Source: Anaerolineae bacterium
Lineage (GTDB): Bacteria; Chloroflexota; Anaerolineae; Promineifilales; Promineifilaceae
NCBI GenBank assembly: GCA_025929715.1
Contig: JAICPS010000003.1
Coordinates: forward strand, 1 to 37,296
DNA: 37,296 nt
Direction: 5' to 3'
Within the stretch, counting starts at the first letter, position 1; the number at the start of each line of letters is the position of its first letter. A program made the translations under genes and the position numbers. The notes beneath the pieces were generated by a model. It was not told where the DNA came from and ran no database searches. It saw only the letters and a list, made by a program, of their open reading frames with translations. This document shows, in pieces, positions 1-8,246 of this stretch.

Positions 1-802
1 GATTGTTAATCTGACTGAACGAGAGCCCCAACACCCGTGGGGCCATCAGGCGCAGAACCTGGCGCACGCCTCGATGACTCAACGTGACCACGGGCGTGTA
101 CGCCATGCCGTGGCGTCGTAAGCCGGGAAGTTGAATCAAGAGGTGCCCTGCCGCGCCTACAACCGTACCCCAGCCCAGCCCCATGACCGTATTTCGGGTA
201 AAGAGCGACGTCTCGCCTGCCAGAATGGCGCCGCCGATGATACCCAGGTTGTAGACGATTGGCGCCAGCGCCGGCAATAGGAAGTGCTGCCGTGCGTTGA
301 GGGCGCCCATGAAGACGCCGCTGGCGCCAAAGATGACCGTGGAGATCAGGAGGATCCTTAACAGATTGGTTGTGAGGTCGAGTAGCTCGGGCTGAACTGC
401 CATTTCCGGCAAATAAAAGAGGAGAAAGGGTCGGGCGAAGAGCGCGACCAGGGCCGAGAGCAGGCCGAGGACGATCAGCACGAGGTTGACGATGGCGGAA
501 AAGAGATGCCAGCCGCCCTTGCTGTTTTCTCGGGCGAAATAGGCCGAAAATGTGGGAATGAAGGCCGAACCTAACGCGCCGCCCGCAATGATGAAAAAGA
601 GGGTTTCGGGAACGCGCGTAGCGATGCGATAAGCGTTCGCTTCGAGACTGGTGGCGCCAAAATAGTAGCCAATGACTGCATCACGGATGAGCCCTAGAAT
701 CCGGCTGGCTACGAATGCTGCGGAGACGAGACCCGCCGCGCGCCATACCTGTCGCTGCGCCGACTGTCTGGATCTGTCTTCTACGTCCTCCGTAACGGTC
801 AT
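1..802 (-). CDS. murJ: MurJ-like lipid II flippase (MATE/MOP superfamily), N-terminal part; truncated by window start
   Basis: Minus-strand translation from ATG at 802-800: MTVTEDVEDRSRQSAQRQVWRAAGLVSAAFVASRILGLIRDAVIGYYFGATSLEANAYRIATRVPETLFFIIAGGALGSAFIPTFSAYFARE..., typical MurJ N-terminus. Absent from the ORF track because no stop lies in the window. Confidence 0.9.
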   Translation of the reverse strand, partial: MTVTEDVEDRSRQSAQRQVWRAAGLVSAAFVASRILGLIRDAVIGYYFGATSLEANAYRIATRVPETLFFIIAGGALGSAFIPTFSAYFARENSKGGWHLFSAIVNLVLIVLGLLSALVALFARPFLLFYLPEMAVQPELLDLTTNLLRILLISTVIFGASGVFMGALNARQHFLLPALAPIVYNLGIIGGAILAGETSLFTRNTVMGLGWGTVVGAAGHLLIQLPGLRRHGMAYTPVVTLSHRGVRQVLRLMAPRVLGLSFSQINN

Positions 803-809
803 GGTGCAG

Positions 810-820
810 GATTATACGCA
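810..820 (-). promoter_or_regulatory. Putative -10 (TATAAT) about 8 nt upstream of the murJ ATG
   Basis: Minus strand ...TTCTGCGTATAATCCTGCACC-ATG; no clear -35 (it would fall in the terminator T-tract). Confidence 0.4.
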
Positions 821-825
821 GAAGG

Positions 826-862
826 CAAAAAAAAAGCGGACCGCTCTTAAGCGGTCCGCTTG
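826..862 (-). terminator. Intrinsic terminator on the minus strand, just upstream of murJ
   Basis: Minus strand reads AAGCGGACCGC-TTAAGA-GCGGTCCGCTT followed by a T-tract; perfect GC-rich stem plus U-run. Confidence 0.75.
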
Positions 863-981
863 AATCTTTCTGAGAGCCAGGAACGCCGAACCCTGACTCT
901 CGTTAAAAGGAGGAGAAGAAGAAGAGATTTTTACCCTTCGAAGAGTAGTATATGGTAGATCTTATGTTAGTACTGTACGCC

Positions 982-1011
982 GACCCTACTTCAAACCTAC
1001 GCGAAACCTAC
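982..1011 (+). promoter_or_regulatory. Three direct repeats with 11-bp period (GACCCTAC ttc AAACCTAC gcg AAACCTAC), candidate OmpR/PhoB-family operator
   Basis: Read directly: 8-mers separated by 3-nt spacers. Confidence 0.5.
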
Positions 1012-1085
1012 GATAGTACATTATTTCACAATTACCTTGCCCGGCATATTTGGCCCGCATATCTATTCATCTTAGAATTCCAGCC

Positions 1086-3932
1086 ATGACACGATCGCGC
1101 GCATTGTGGCTGATGGTGGCTGCTCTACTAGTTGCAGCCGTTCTGCGCCTGCCCGAGTTACGGGTAGCGCCGCCCGGCCTACACTATGACGAAGCAGCCA
1201 ACGCCATTCTGGCTGCGGATATTGGGCTGCGCGGGGAACGGCCGATATTTATTTCCAGCTATACAGGGAAAGAGGTGCTTTTCTTTTACGTCGCCGGTGC
1301 GTTGACGAACGCCATTGGGTCGTCACTATTTGCCTTGCGGCTGAGTTCGGCTCTGATCGGGCTGCTGACCATCGCCGCCAGCTATTGGCTAGGCAGGGAG
1401 CTTTTGGCAGACCGGCGCGTCGCGGTTATCGCCGCCGCGCTAATCGCGGTCAGCTTCTGGCATCTCATGTTTAGCCGGCTGGGCTTTAGGGCGATCAGCC
1501 AACCGCTGCTGCAGGCGCTGGCGGTGGCCGCGCTCTTCCGTGGATTGAAGGTTGACGGCGGGCTCGCGCGGGCCTGGCAGTGGTTCGTATTGTCCGGGGT
1601 GTTCCTGGGATTAACCGCGTACACCTATCTGGCAGCACGCCTGTTTCCGGTTCCGCTGCTGCTGGCTCTCCTACCCTTGTTGACCCCAGGTGTACGGCGG
1701 TGGGAGAGGCGGTCTTCGCTCATTTTGGTCGCCGCGGTGGCGCTGCTGGTTATCGCGCCGCTCTTAGCCTATTTCATTCAGAATCCAGAAACTTTCTGGG
1801 TGCGGATCGCGCAGGTTGCGCCCGCCGGTTCCGGTGGCAACCCGGAGGCGTCAACGCTCGACAGCTATCTGCGCTCCCTGGGTATGTTCTTTCTCGCGGG
1901 CGATCCGTATTGGCGTTTTAACCTGCCCAGTCGCCCGCTGTTCAACTGGTTCTGGGGTGGTTTGCTTCTGGCCGGCTGGATTGCGGCGATCCTGCGCTGG
2001 CGACGCTGGTGGTATGACTGGCAAAAGGCCGCTGTCCTGTTGTTGGTGTCGGTTCCATTGCTCATGATACTGCCAACCGCCCTGGCTACCAGCGAAATCA
2101 TACCTAGTAATCTGCGCGCCATCGGATTGATACCTTTTATTTTCTATCTTCCTGCCCTGGGCCTGGTCACGCTGGTTGAGCAACTGGCCGACGTGGTGCG
2201 GCGCCCAGGCGTGCAGCTTACTGCTTTTCTGCGCTCCTTGAGTTTCCTGGAAGGATATGAAGTGAATTACGCCTTCCTCGTGATGCTAATCTTGCTGACG
2301 GGCGGCGCCGCGACGTGGACCAGCTACTTTGACGTGTGGGCCGCCCGCAGCGATGTTTATTATGATTCGGACGCCGACCTCGTTGCGGTCGCTACATTCA
2401 TAGATGAGGAGGCGCCGCCCGACGTGCCGATCTTCATCGCCGCGCTTCATTACAGGCATCCAACGCTGGCCTTTCTCTCCGAGAATTACGAGCGCGTTAA
2501 ATGGCTTGTCGAAAGTCAGGCCCTGGTTCTGCCGCCAGACGGCCCGGCCCTCTACGTGTTCCCCCACAATAGCCCGGCGCCGGAGTGGGCCCTGAATTAT
2601 CTTGAATCGGCTGAGAGGATAACGGGTCCAGAGGGACCTGATGGCGAGCCGCTATATGTGGCCTACCGGTTAAGCGAGGCCCCGGAAATCGAGGAATCAA
2701 CGGTGCAAGGAACGGTCGGCGACATGCTGAAGCCTTTATGGATAAGAAGCGAAGGCGGGGCGAGCGGCGAGACGGTACCCGTCACCTTTGCCTGGCGCGT
2801 TCTGAATACCGGCGCCACGCCATTGCGGCTTTTTGCGCATCTTACGGATATCTGGGGCCACCGCTGGGGGCAGACCGAACGTCTCAGCTATGCCGTCGAG
2901 CAGTGGCAGCCAGGTGAGATCGTTATACAGCGGGTGGAGGTGCCCGTCTCTGCAGGCGCGCCGCCAGGGGCTTACCGATTGCACCTGGGTTTCTTCGAGG
3001 ATGCCAGCGGACAAAGAGTACCGCGGCTGGACGAAGAAGGGCGCTACGCCGGGGACGCCATCGCAGTGGACGACGTGCGTATCGCTGCCGGATCCCCTCC
3101 ACAAACGCCGCCACAGGCGCCCAGTGGTAAGCCACAGCTCGTGCGTTCGGGCCTCCAGCTTCTAGGCTATACACTGAGCGACGGAGCCGTGGGCGCCGGC
3201 GCATCACTGCCCCTGAGCCTGTGGTGGTGGGCGACGGCCGCACAGCCGCCTATGACTGTACGTCTGGAGCTTTTACGCGGGGACAATACAGGCGTCGTTC
3301 TAATTGATACGACGCCGGTGCGCGGCACGTATCCTTTCCAGAATTGGCAGACCCCGCTTTTTCTGCGCGATGAGATCAATCCGCGCATCCCGGCAACGCT
3401 GGCGGCCGGCGACTATCGACTGCATCTACGCCTGCTTGACGCAGATAGCAACACTGTGTTCACCAGCAGCCTCGGCGCAGTGAGCGTTGAACCCACCGAA
3501 CGCACATTCGAAGCGCCGCAGCTCCAATATCCGCTTGACGCCACTTTTGCCGGAGAAGTTGAGTTGTTGGGCTACCGTCTAGAACAGATTTCGCCGCAGC
3601 AGTTTCGCCTCCAACTGGCCTGGCGCGCGTTGCAGGAGATCGAGAACAATTACACGGTCTTTGTTCACCTTCTAAATCCAGACGGGACCTGTTGCTTGTG
3701 GCAAAGCGATAGGATGCCGCGCCAGGGGCAGTATCCAACTTCACGCTGGGTGGAAGGGGAGGTTGTGGTCGAGGAGTATCTAATCGAGTCGGGAGAAGGC
3801 GCGGCTGCAGGAGCATATCCATTGGAAGTGGGCCTCTATGTAGCAGAAACAGGTAGGCGCCTGCTGGTGGAGATGCCGGGGCGAGAAGTGAGTGACTTTG
3901 TATTATTGCGGGCAGTGGGGCTTGGAGATTGA
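1086..3932 (+). CDS. GT-C/GT39-like membrane glycosyltransferase with long C-terminal beta-sandwich-like repeat region
   Basis: ORF 1050..3932; multi-TM N-terminus with acidic motif GLHYDEAANAILAADIG and GKEVLFFYVAGAL typical of the ArnT/PMT-like GT-C fold. The internal Met (MTRSRALWLMVAALL) at 1086 is the likelier start. Confidence 0.8.
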   Translation: MTRSRALWLMVAALLVAAVLRLPELRVAPPGLHYDEAANAILAADIGLRGERPIFISSYTGKEVLFFYVAGALTNAIGSSLFALRLSSALIGLLTIAASYWLGRELLADRRVAVIAAALIAVSFWHLMFSRLGFRAISQPLLQALAVAALFRGLKVDGGLARAWQWFVLSGVFLGLTAYTYLAARLFPVPLLLALLPLLTPGVRRWERRSSLILVAAVALLVIAPLLAYFIQNPETFWVRIAQVAPAGSGGNPEASTLDSYLRSLGMFFLAGDPYWRFNLPSRPLFNWFWGGLLLAGWIAAILRWRRWWYDWQKAAVLLLVSVPLLMILPTALATSEIIPSNLRAIGLIPFIFYLPALGLVTLVEQLADVVRRPGVQLTAFLRSLSFLEGYEVNYAFLVMLILLTGGAATWTSYFDVWAARSDVYYDSDADLVAVATFIDEEAPPDVPIFIAALHYRHPTLAFLSENYERVKWLVESQALVLPPDGPALYVFPHNSPAPEWALNYLESAERITGPEGPDGEPLYVAYRLSEAPEIEESTVQGTVGDMLKPLWIRSEGGASGETVPVTFAWRVLNTGATPLRLFAHLTDIWGHRWGQTERLSYAVEQWQPGEIVIQRVEVPVSAGAPPGAYRLHLGFFEDASGQRVPRLDEEGRYAGDAIAVDDVRIAAGSPPQTPPQAPSGKPQLVRSGLQLLGYTLSDGAVGAGASLPLSLWWWATAAQPPMTVRLELLRGDNTGVVLIDTTPVRGTYPFQNWQTPLFLRDEINPRIPATLAAGDYRLHLRLLDADSNTVFTSSLGAVSVEPTERTFEAPQLQYPLDATFAGEVELLGYRLEQISPQQFRLQLAWRALQEIENNYTVFVHLLNPDGTCCLWQSDRMPRQGQYPTSRWVEGEVVVEEYLIESGEGAAAGAYPLEVGLYVAETGRRLLVEMPGREVSDFVLLRAVGLGD

Positions 3933-3982
3933 CCGAACTTCGTTCGGGCGAGATTGGGGAACTGGAGTATAAGAACGAATCT

Positions 3983-5431
3983 CTAATCTTCAGTCGCCAA
4001 TCTCCAGTCACTTTCTTGTTCCTGCAAAGGGTAGTAGTAAGCCAGGACAATGGGCAGGATGAACGTAAAAGGCACGCCGATGAGGTGGGCGACCAGGAAG
4101 TCCCCGGCCAGTATGCCGGTGCGAATGTGGCCGTAGATGAGAATTGACAGGTGGGCGGTGAGCAAAAACCAGAAGCTGGCGGAAAGAGCGCGCCGATCTT
4201 TGTCGTCGCTCACTATCAGCCAGACGAAAGGCCAGGTACTGTACCAGATACGGAAGGTGAGCGCCGTGACTACGTAGGCGGCGAAAACGTAGGCGATACT
4301 TCGCAGAGAGTGCATGCCGCGCCAGACGCGCCATAGCAGAAGTACAGCCAGCGCCGCGAATAGCGCCGACCCCAACGTCGCGCCCACATCGGTCATGACG
4401 TCAACACTGAGCCCTATTCCAAGCCGTTGTGCAATCAGAATGATCAGCACGCCCGGAGAGAAACCGACGGCGTCGGACGCTTCCTGCAAGAGGCGGATAC
4501 CGAGTTCCAGGGGCGAGCCGAACGGTGCAAACGTGATCGCGGTCAGCAGGACTGATCCGGCGACGGCCGCCAGTAGAAAGCGCAGGCGCGCCCGCCCGGC
4601 ACTGAGTTCGCGCCAATGCGCGACAAACAGGAAAGGCAGGGCGAGCAGCGAAATCGGTTTGGTAAGCGCAGCCAAAACGGCGACGAGGAAGCCGAGTAAG
4701 GGATGCCGTTTCATGAGAAGGGTGCCAAAAACCAACCAGAAGATCATCAAGGCGTCATTGTGCGCGTCGACGGCGAACATAGATAGTAGCGCGGGATTCC
4801 AGGTCCAGAGAAGAGTATTGGCGGCTCGTTGCGCTTGCGGCTGCCGTTTGCCGGCCTTCCAGATCAGGGCGCCGATTCCTAAATGAGCCACAACGGCGAC
4901 TGTCTTGAAGAGTAGCACACCGGCTAACAGATTCTGGCCGCTGAGAATCGTGCCTGCGGCGGCCAACAGTTCCCAGAGCGGTCCGTAGGGCGACGATTCG
5001 TCGGCCCACTCGCCGGCAAGCGGCAGATAAGGGTCCTGTGGAAAGGCGCTTGGGGGCACCGCGAGCGCGCTCTCGTCGTAGACGGCTGTCACTCGGCCGC
5101 GGATGAAGTAGCGGAACACGTCCGTGGCGTTGATAGGGTAGGTCAGGAGAAGTGGAATGCAGAAAAGTAGTCCCGCCGCCAGAATAGGCCAGATTGATGC
5201 GCCGCGGTTTGAAACGCGGCGCCAGGCAATCGCATAGACGGCATAGAGGGTTAAGAAGAGGAGTCCGTATGCCACGCCCCCGGCCAGTGAAGGGGCAAAA
5301 GAGCGAATGTCCCGCAGCGGAGCGCGATTGACGTGGGGTAGCAGGGGGAAAAAGATCGGAAGTAGCGTGTAGCCAACGAGGCTAGTTGCAGCCAGAAGCC
5401 AGAGCGAGTACCGTTTTGCGAGAGAAGCCAT
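3983..5431 (-). CDS. Multi-TM glycosyltransferase, GT87/polyprenyl-phosphate mannosyltransferase-like
   Basis: 482 aa, about 10 hydrophobic segments, motif TYPINATDVFRYFIRGRV and DAHNDALMIFWLVFGTLL as in GT-C alpha-mannosyltransferases. Confidence 0.65.
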   Translation of the reverse strand: MASLAKRYSLWLLAATSLVGYTLLPIFFPLLPHVNRAPLRDIRSFAPSLAGGVAYGLLFLTLYAVYAIAWRRVSNRGASIWPILAAGLLFCIPLLLTYPINATDVFRYFIRGRVTAVYDESALAVPPSAFPQDPYLPLAGEWADESSPYGPLWELLAAAGTILSGQNLLAGVLLFKTVAVVAHLGIGALIWKAGKRQPQAQRAANTLLWTWNPALLSMFAVDAHNDALMIFWLVFGTLLMKRHPLLGFLVAVLAALTKPISLLALPFLFVAHWRELSAGRARLRFLLAAVAGSVLLTAITFAPFGSPLELGIRLLQEASDAVGFSPGVLIILIAQRLGIGLSVDVMTDVGATLGSALFAALAVLLLWRVWRGMHSLRSIAYVFAAYVVTALTFRIWYSTWPFVWLIVSDDKDRRALSASFWFLLTAHLSILIYGHIRTGILAGDFLVAHLIGVPFTFILPIVLAYYYPLQEQESDWRLATED

Positions 5432-5460
5432 TGCCGATTGCCGGGCCGGCGAGGACGTGT

Positions 5461-6960
5461 CTAGCGGCGGAGGGAAACGCGCTGATGATGGTGTAATGGG
5501 TGGTCGTTCTTACGGCCGTGTTTCTCCAGCGGAACGACGAGTGTCACTGTCGTACCTTTCCCCGGCGCAGATTCGACGCGCAGAGAACCATCTACCCGTT
5601 CGGCGCGCTCGCGCATGTTGACCATACCCAGGCTGCCGCGCGTGCTGTAGCTGGAGTTAACGCTCTGGATGTCAAAGCCCACGCCGTCGTCCTTCACCTG
5701 CGCCACAAAGAGGTCGTCTTCGCGCCAAAGCCGCACCTCTACGTTACTGGCCTCTGAATATTTGCGGGCGTTACTCAGCGCCTCTTCGACGATAGAAAAG
5801 ACGATGATTTGAGCGTGTTCGTCCAACAGATCGCCGGCCTCGCCGCCAACGAGCCTGATTGGGAGCTGGTGCGCCTGTTTGATGCGATCGATGACGGTTT
5901 CGATAGCCGCGGTGAGCCCTTCTGTCTCCAGCACCAGCGGGCGCAGCGTAAAAAGCATTCCACGAATTTCTTGAGAAGTATGCCGCGCCAGACGTTCCAC
6001 CTTATCCAGCTCGGCGATAGCCTGGTCGGGGTCGCGGCTGATCAAAGATCGAATGAAATTGACGCGCATGGCGATCGCTGCCACGCTCTGCGTGGGTCCA
6101 TCATGCAAGTCGCGGGCCAACTCTTTTCGCGCGTCCTCGTCCGCTTCGATGATCCGCTGTTTTTCGGCTTTCAGATCCTGGTAAAGCTTGGCGTTTTGGA
6201 GGGCGATAACGGCGTGATCGCCCACTGAATTGAAGAGGTCAAGGTGATCTTGTTCAAATGCCACCTGGGACTCAACGCCAATGATCATGGCGCCAAAAAT
6301 CTGGAAGCCGGCGCGCAGCGGAACACATACAACGGTCTTACAGCCCTGGAACGTTAATAGTTTCTGTAACTCGGGGTCACGCTCTGGCTCATTGGTCATT
6401 GTCGGCTCGGCCTGGTTCAGCGCCTCGCCGATGATGCCTGACTTACCGCCAATACGCTGGTCGTGATCCAGCGGAATAAAACTACGGGTAGCAACAGGCG
6501 TGAGGTGGTCTGATTCATATAAAAAAACGGCGCCGACCAGCGATCGTGTGGGAATACCCAATTCCTCGACGGCCAGGCCACACACGTCGAGAGCCGCCTC
6601 CACAACGCGCTCAAAACTTAGCGTGGCGCGTAGCGTGGAGGCCATGGCCTGCAACGAGCGAGCGCGGTTGTTGGACGAGCGTAACTCGTGCAGTTCTTCT
6701 TGCATCAGCTCTTCGGCCATCGAAGTTACCCGGCTGCGAAGCCCACCGATCATCAGCATAAAGATAAGCGAGATCGTGATGACGACAAAATTGGAGATAA
6801 GAATCGTCGGCAGCCACCCGGCCAGCGAGACGTCCGTAATCCGGCCGAGAAGATAGAGCGTACCCACCTGTAGCCCTACCACCAGGATTAGTAGTCCGAC
6901 GAGGAGCCAGTTAACTCGATTAAATTCCTTTCTTAGGCGCTTGGCTGCCTTATTATTCAT
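5461..6960 (-). CDS. GAF-domain sensor histidine kinase, NarL/HisKA_3 type
   Basis: Two N-terminal TM helices, GAF, HisKA_3 motif ARKELARDLHDGPTQSVAAIAMRV, HATPase VKDDGVGFD...GSLGMVNMRERAERV. Start set at MNNKAAKRLRKEF (6960) rather than 7026. Confidence 0.88.
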   Translation of the reverse strand: MNNKAAKRLRKEFNRVNWLLVGLLILVVGLQVGTLYLLGRITDVSLAGWLPTILISNFVVITISLIFMLMIGGLRSRVTSMAEELMQEELHELRSSNNRARSLQAMASTLRATLSFERVVEAALDVCGLAVEELGIPTRSLVGAVFLYESDHLTPVATRSFIPLDHDQRIGGKSGIIGEALNQAEPTMTNEPERDPELQKLLTFQGCKTVVCVPLRAGFQIFGAMIIGVESQVAFEQDHLDLFNSVGDHAVIALQNAKLYQDLKAEKQRIIEADEDARKELARDLHDGPTQSVAAIAMRVNFIRSLISRDPDQAIAELDKVERLARHTSQEIRGMLFTLRPLVLETEGLTAAIETVIDRIKQAHQLPIRLVGGEAGDLLDEHAQIIVFSIVEEALSNARKYSEASNVEVRLWREDDLFVAQVKDDGVGFDIQSVNSSYSTRGSLGMVNMRERAERVDGSLRVESAPGKGTTVTLVVPLEKHGRKNDHPLHHHQRVSLRR

Positions 6961-7099
6961 GGTCCAACGTGGACGCGCAGGCGGAATGGGATCGGTTGCG
7001 ACACAAAGGAAAATAAGCACCAGCAACCTGCTAGCGCCTAAACCTCGATATTATACTTGATATGAGCGAACGGCGACATAGGATCTGTATACCGTCATC

Positions 7100-7151
7100 G
7101 TGGCGCGAGCTTCCAGCTTGCAAGCCCGCACAAGCAAGATACTTATGCTAC
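7100..7151. repeat. Dispersed repeat copy 1 (52 bp, imperfect palindrome)
   Basis: GTGGCGCGAGCTTCCAGCTTGCAAGCCCGCACAAGCAAGATACTTATGCTAC; 47/52 identical to 30993..31044 without gaps. Confidence 0.85.
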
Positions 7152-8086
7152 GTTGGCGCGTACCTCGAACCTGAAAGCGCAACGGCGATTTCGGCGGCAA
7201 TGCGCCCATTATTGCGCAACAAAGCCACGTTGGCGCGTACACTTTCGCCGCCGCTTAGCTCCGCAATCCGTCGCAACAACCAGGGAGTGGTTGCTGCGCC
7301 TGAAATTCCACGGGCTTCGGCGTCCAAGGTGGCCTGCGTGATGATCGCTTCGGCGCGATCGGCGTCAAACGCTTCTGAGCTGGGCACCGCGGCCGCAACG
7401 AGGATGCCGCTCTGTAGGCTCAGCGAGCGGCGAGCCTCAACGACGGCGGCGACGCCGGCCGGCGTATCGATTCGCGAGCTTACGGCCAGCCCGCTACTGC
7501 GGGCGAAGAAAGCCGGTAGCTCGCCAGTTTTGTAGCCAATGACCGGAACGCCTTTTGTTTCCAGGACTTCCATCGTTGCCGGCAGGTCAAGAATAGATTT
7601 GGCGCCACTACAGACAACGGTGATCGGCGTGCGTCCCAGTTCTTCCAGGTCGGCGCTGACGTCGAACGGATGGCCGCGATGGACTCCGCCGATGCCGCCG
7701 GTGGCGAAAAGCTCGATACCGGCGCGGTGGGCGATGATCATCGTCCCGGCTACTGTCGTGCCCCCGTCTCCACGCTGCGCCAAAACTATTGCCAAGTCGC
7801 GGCGGCTACACTTGCGTAGTTCATGTGCAGGCCGGCATCCCAGATATTCAAGTTGCGTCGTGCTGAGACCCACGTGAATTTTTCCGCTCAAAACGGCGAT
7901 CGTTGCCGGCGTTGCGTCGCCCTGCCTCACGGCCTCTTCCATACCCATTGCTGTCTCGAGATTATCTGGATATGGCAGCCCGTGGGTTAACACCGTGCTT
8001 TCTAGGGCGACGACGGCGGAGCCACTTTCCAGCGCTGATTGCACTTCCGGGCTGATGACCACGGCGCTGCTGAAGTCATGATTCAT
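7148..8086 (-). CDS. psuG: Pseudouridine-5'-phosphate glycosidase
   Basis: 312 aa: ALESTVLTHGLPYPDNLETAMGMEEAVR...GKIHVGLS...ATGGIGGVHRG...PVIGYKTGELPAFFARSSGL, characteristic PsuG/IndA motifs. Confidence 0.93.
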   Translation of the reverse strand: MNHDFSSAVVISPEVQSALESGSAVVALESTVLTHGLPYPDNLETAMGMEEAVRQGDATPATIAVLSGKIHVGLSTTQLEYLGCRPAHELRKCSRRDLAIVLAQRGDGGTTVAGTMIIAHRAGIELFATGGIGGVHRGHPFDVSADLEELGRTPITVVCSGAKSILDLPATMEVLETKGVPVIGYKTGELPAFFARSSGLAVSSRIDTPAGVAAVVEARRSLSLQSGILVAAAVPSSEAFDADRAEAIITQATLDAEARGISGAATTPWLLRRIAELSGGESVRANVALLRNNGRIAAEIAVALSGSRYAPT

Positions 8087-8185
8087 GCTATCAAGTCCTT
8101 TCCAATTCCGGCCATTTACGGAGCACGATTAACATTACCTAATTTTTCCAGGCAATTGTACCAGTCTGCGGCGCATATGTATTAC

Positions 8186-8213
8186 TTGCATTTACACTGT
8201 AGCATGCAATAAT
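8186..8213 (+). promoter_or_regulatory. Candidate promoter of the ABC solute-binding protein gene (TTGCAT-16-AATAAT)
   Basis: TTGCAT at 8186..8191, AATAAT at 8208..8213, 33 nt before the ATG at 8247. Confidence 0.35.
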
Positions 8214-8246
8214 GCAATTTTCAGTTTGAAGGAAAGGAGAAGGAAA

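Noticed and set aside
910-1015. Small plus-strand ORF after the GGAGGAGAAG purine tract
   Set aside because: The SD-like tract is good but there is no ATG/GTG/TTG at suitable spacing in a convincing frame.
3933-3947. CCGAAC-TTC-GTTCGG hairpin between convergent genes as a terminator
   Set aside because: Only a 6-bp stem with no U-tract on either strand; too weak to call, though the location fits.
3460-4050. 196-aa minus-strand ORF across the GT-C 3' end
   Set aside because: Overlaps two well-supported CDSs (the GT-C 3' end and the 3' end of the 3983..5431 gene); composition consistent with antisense artefact.
7062-7535. Plus-strand ORF containing ACKPAQARYLCYVGA and its look-alike at 30811-31044
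   Set aside because: The shared peptide is just the translated dispersed repeat, and both ORFs are antisense to or overlap real genes.
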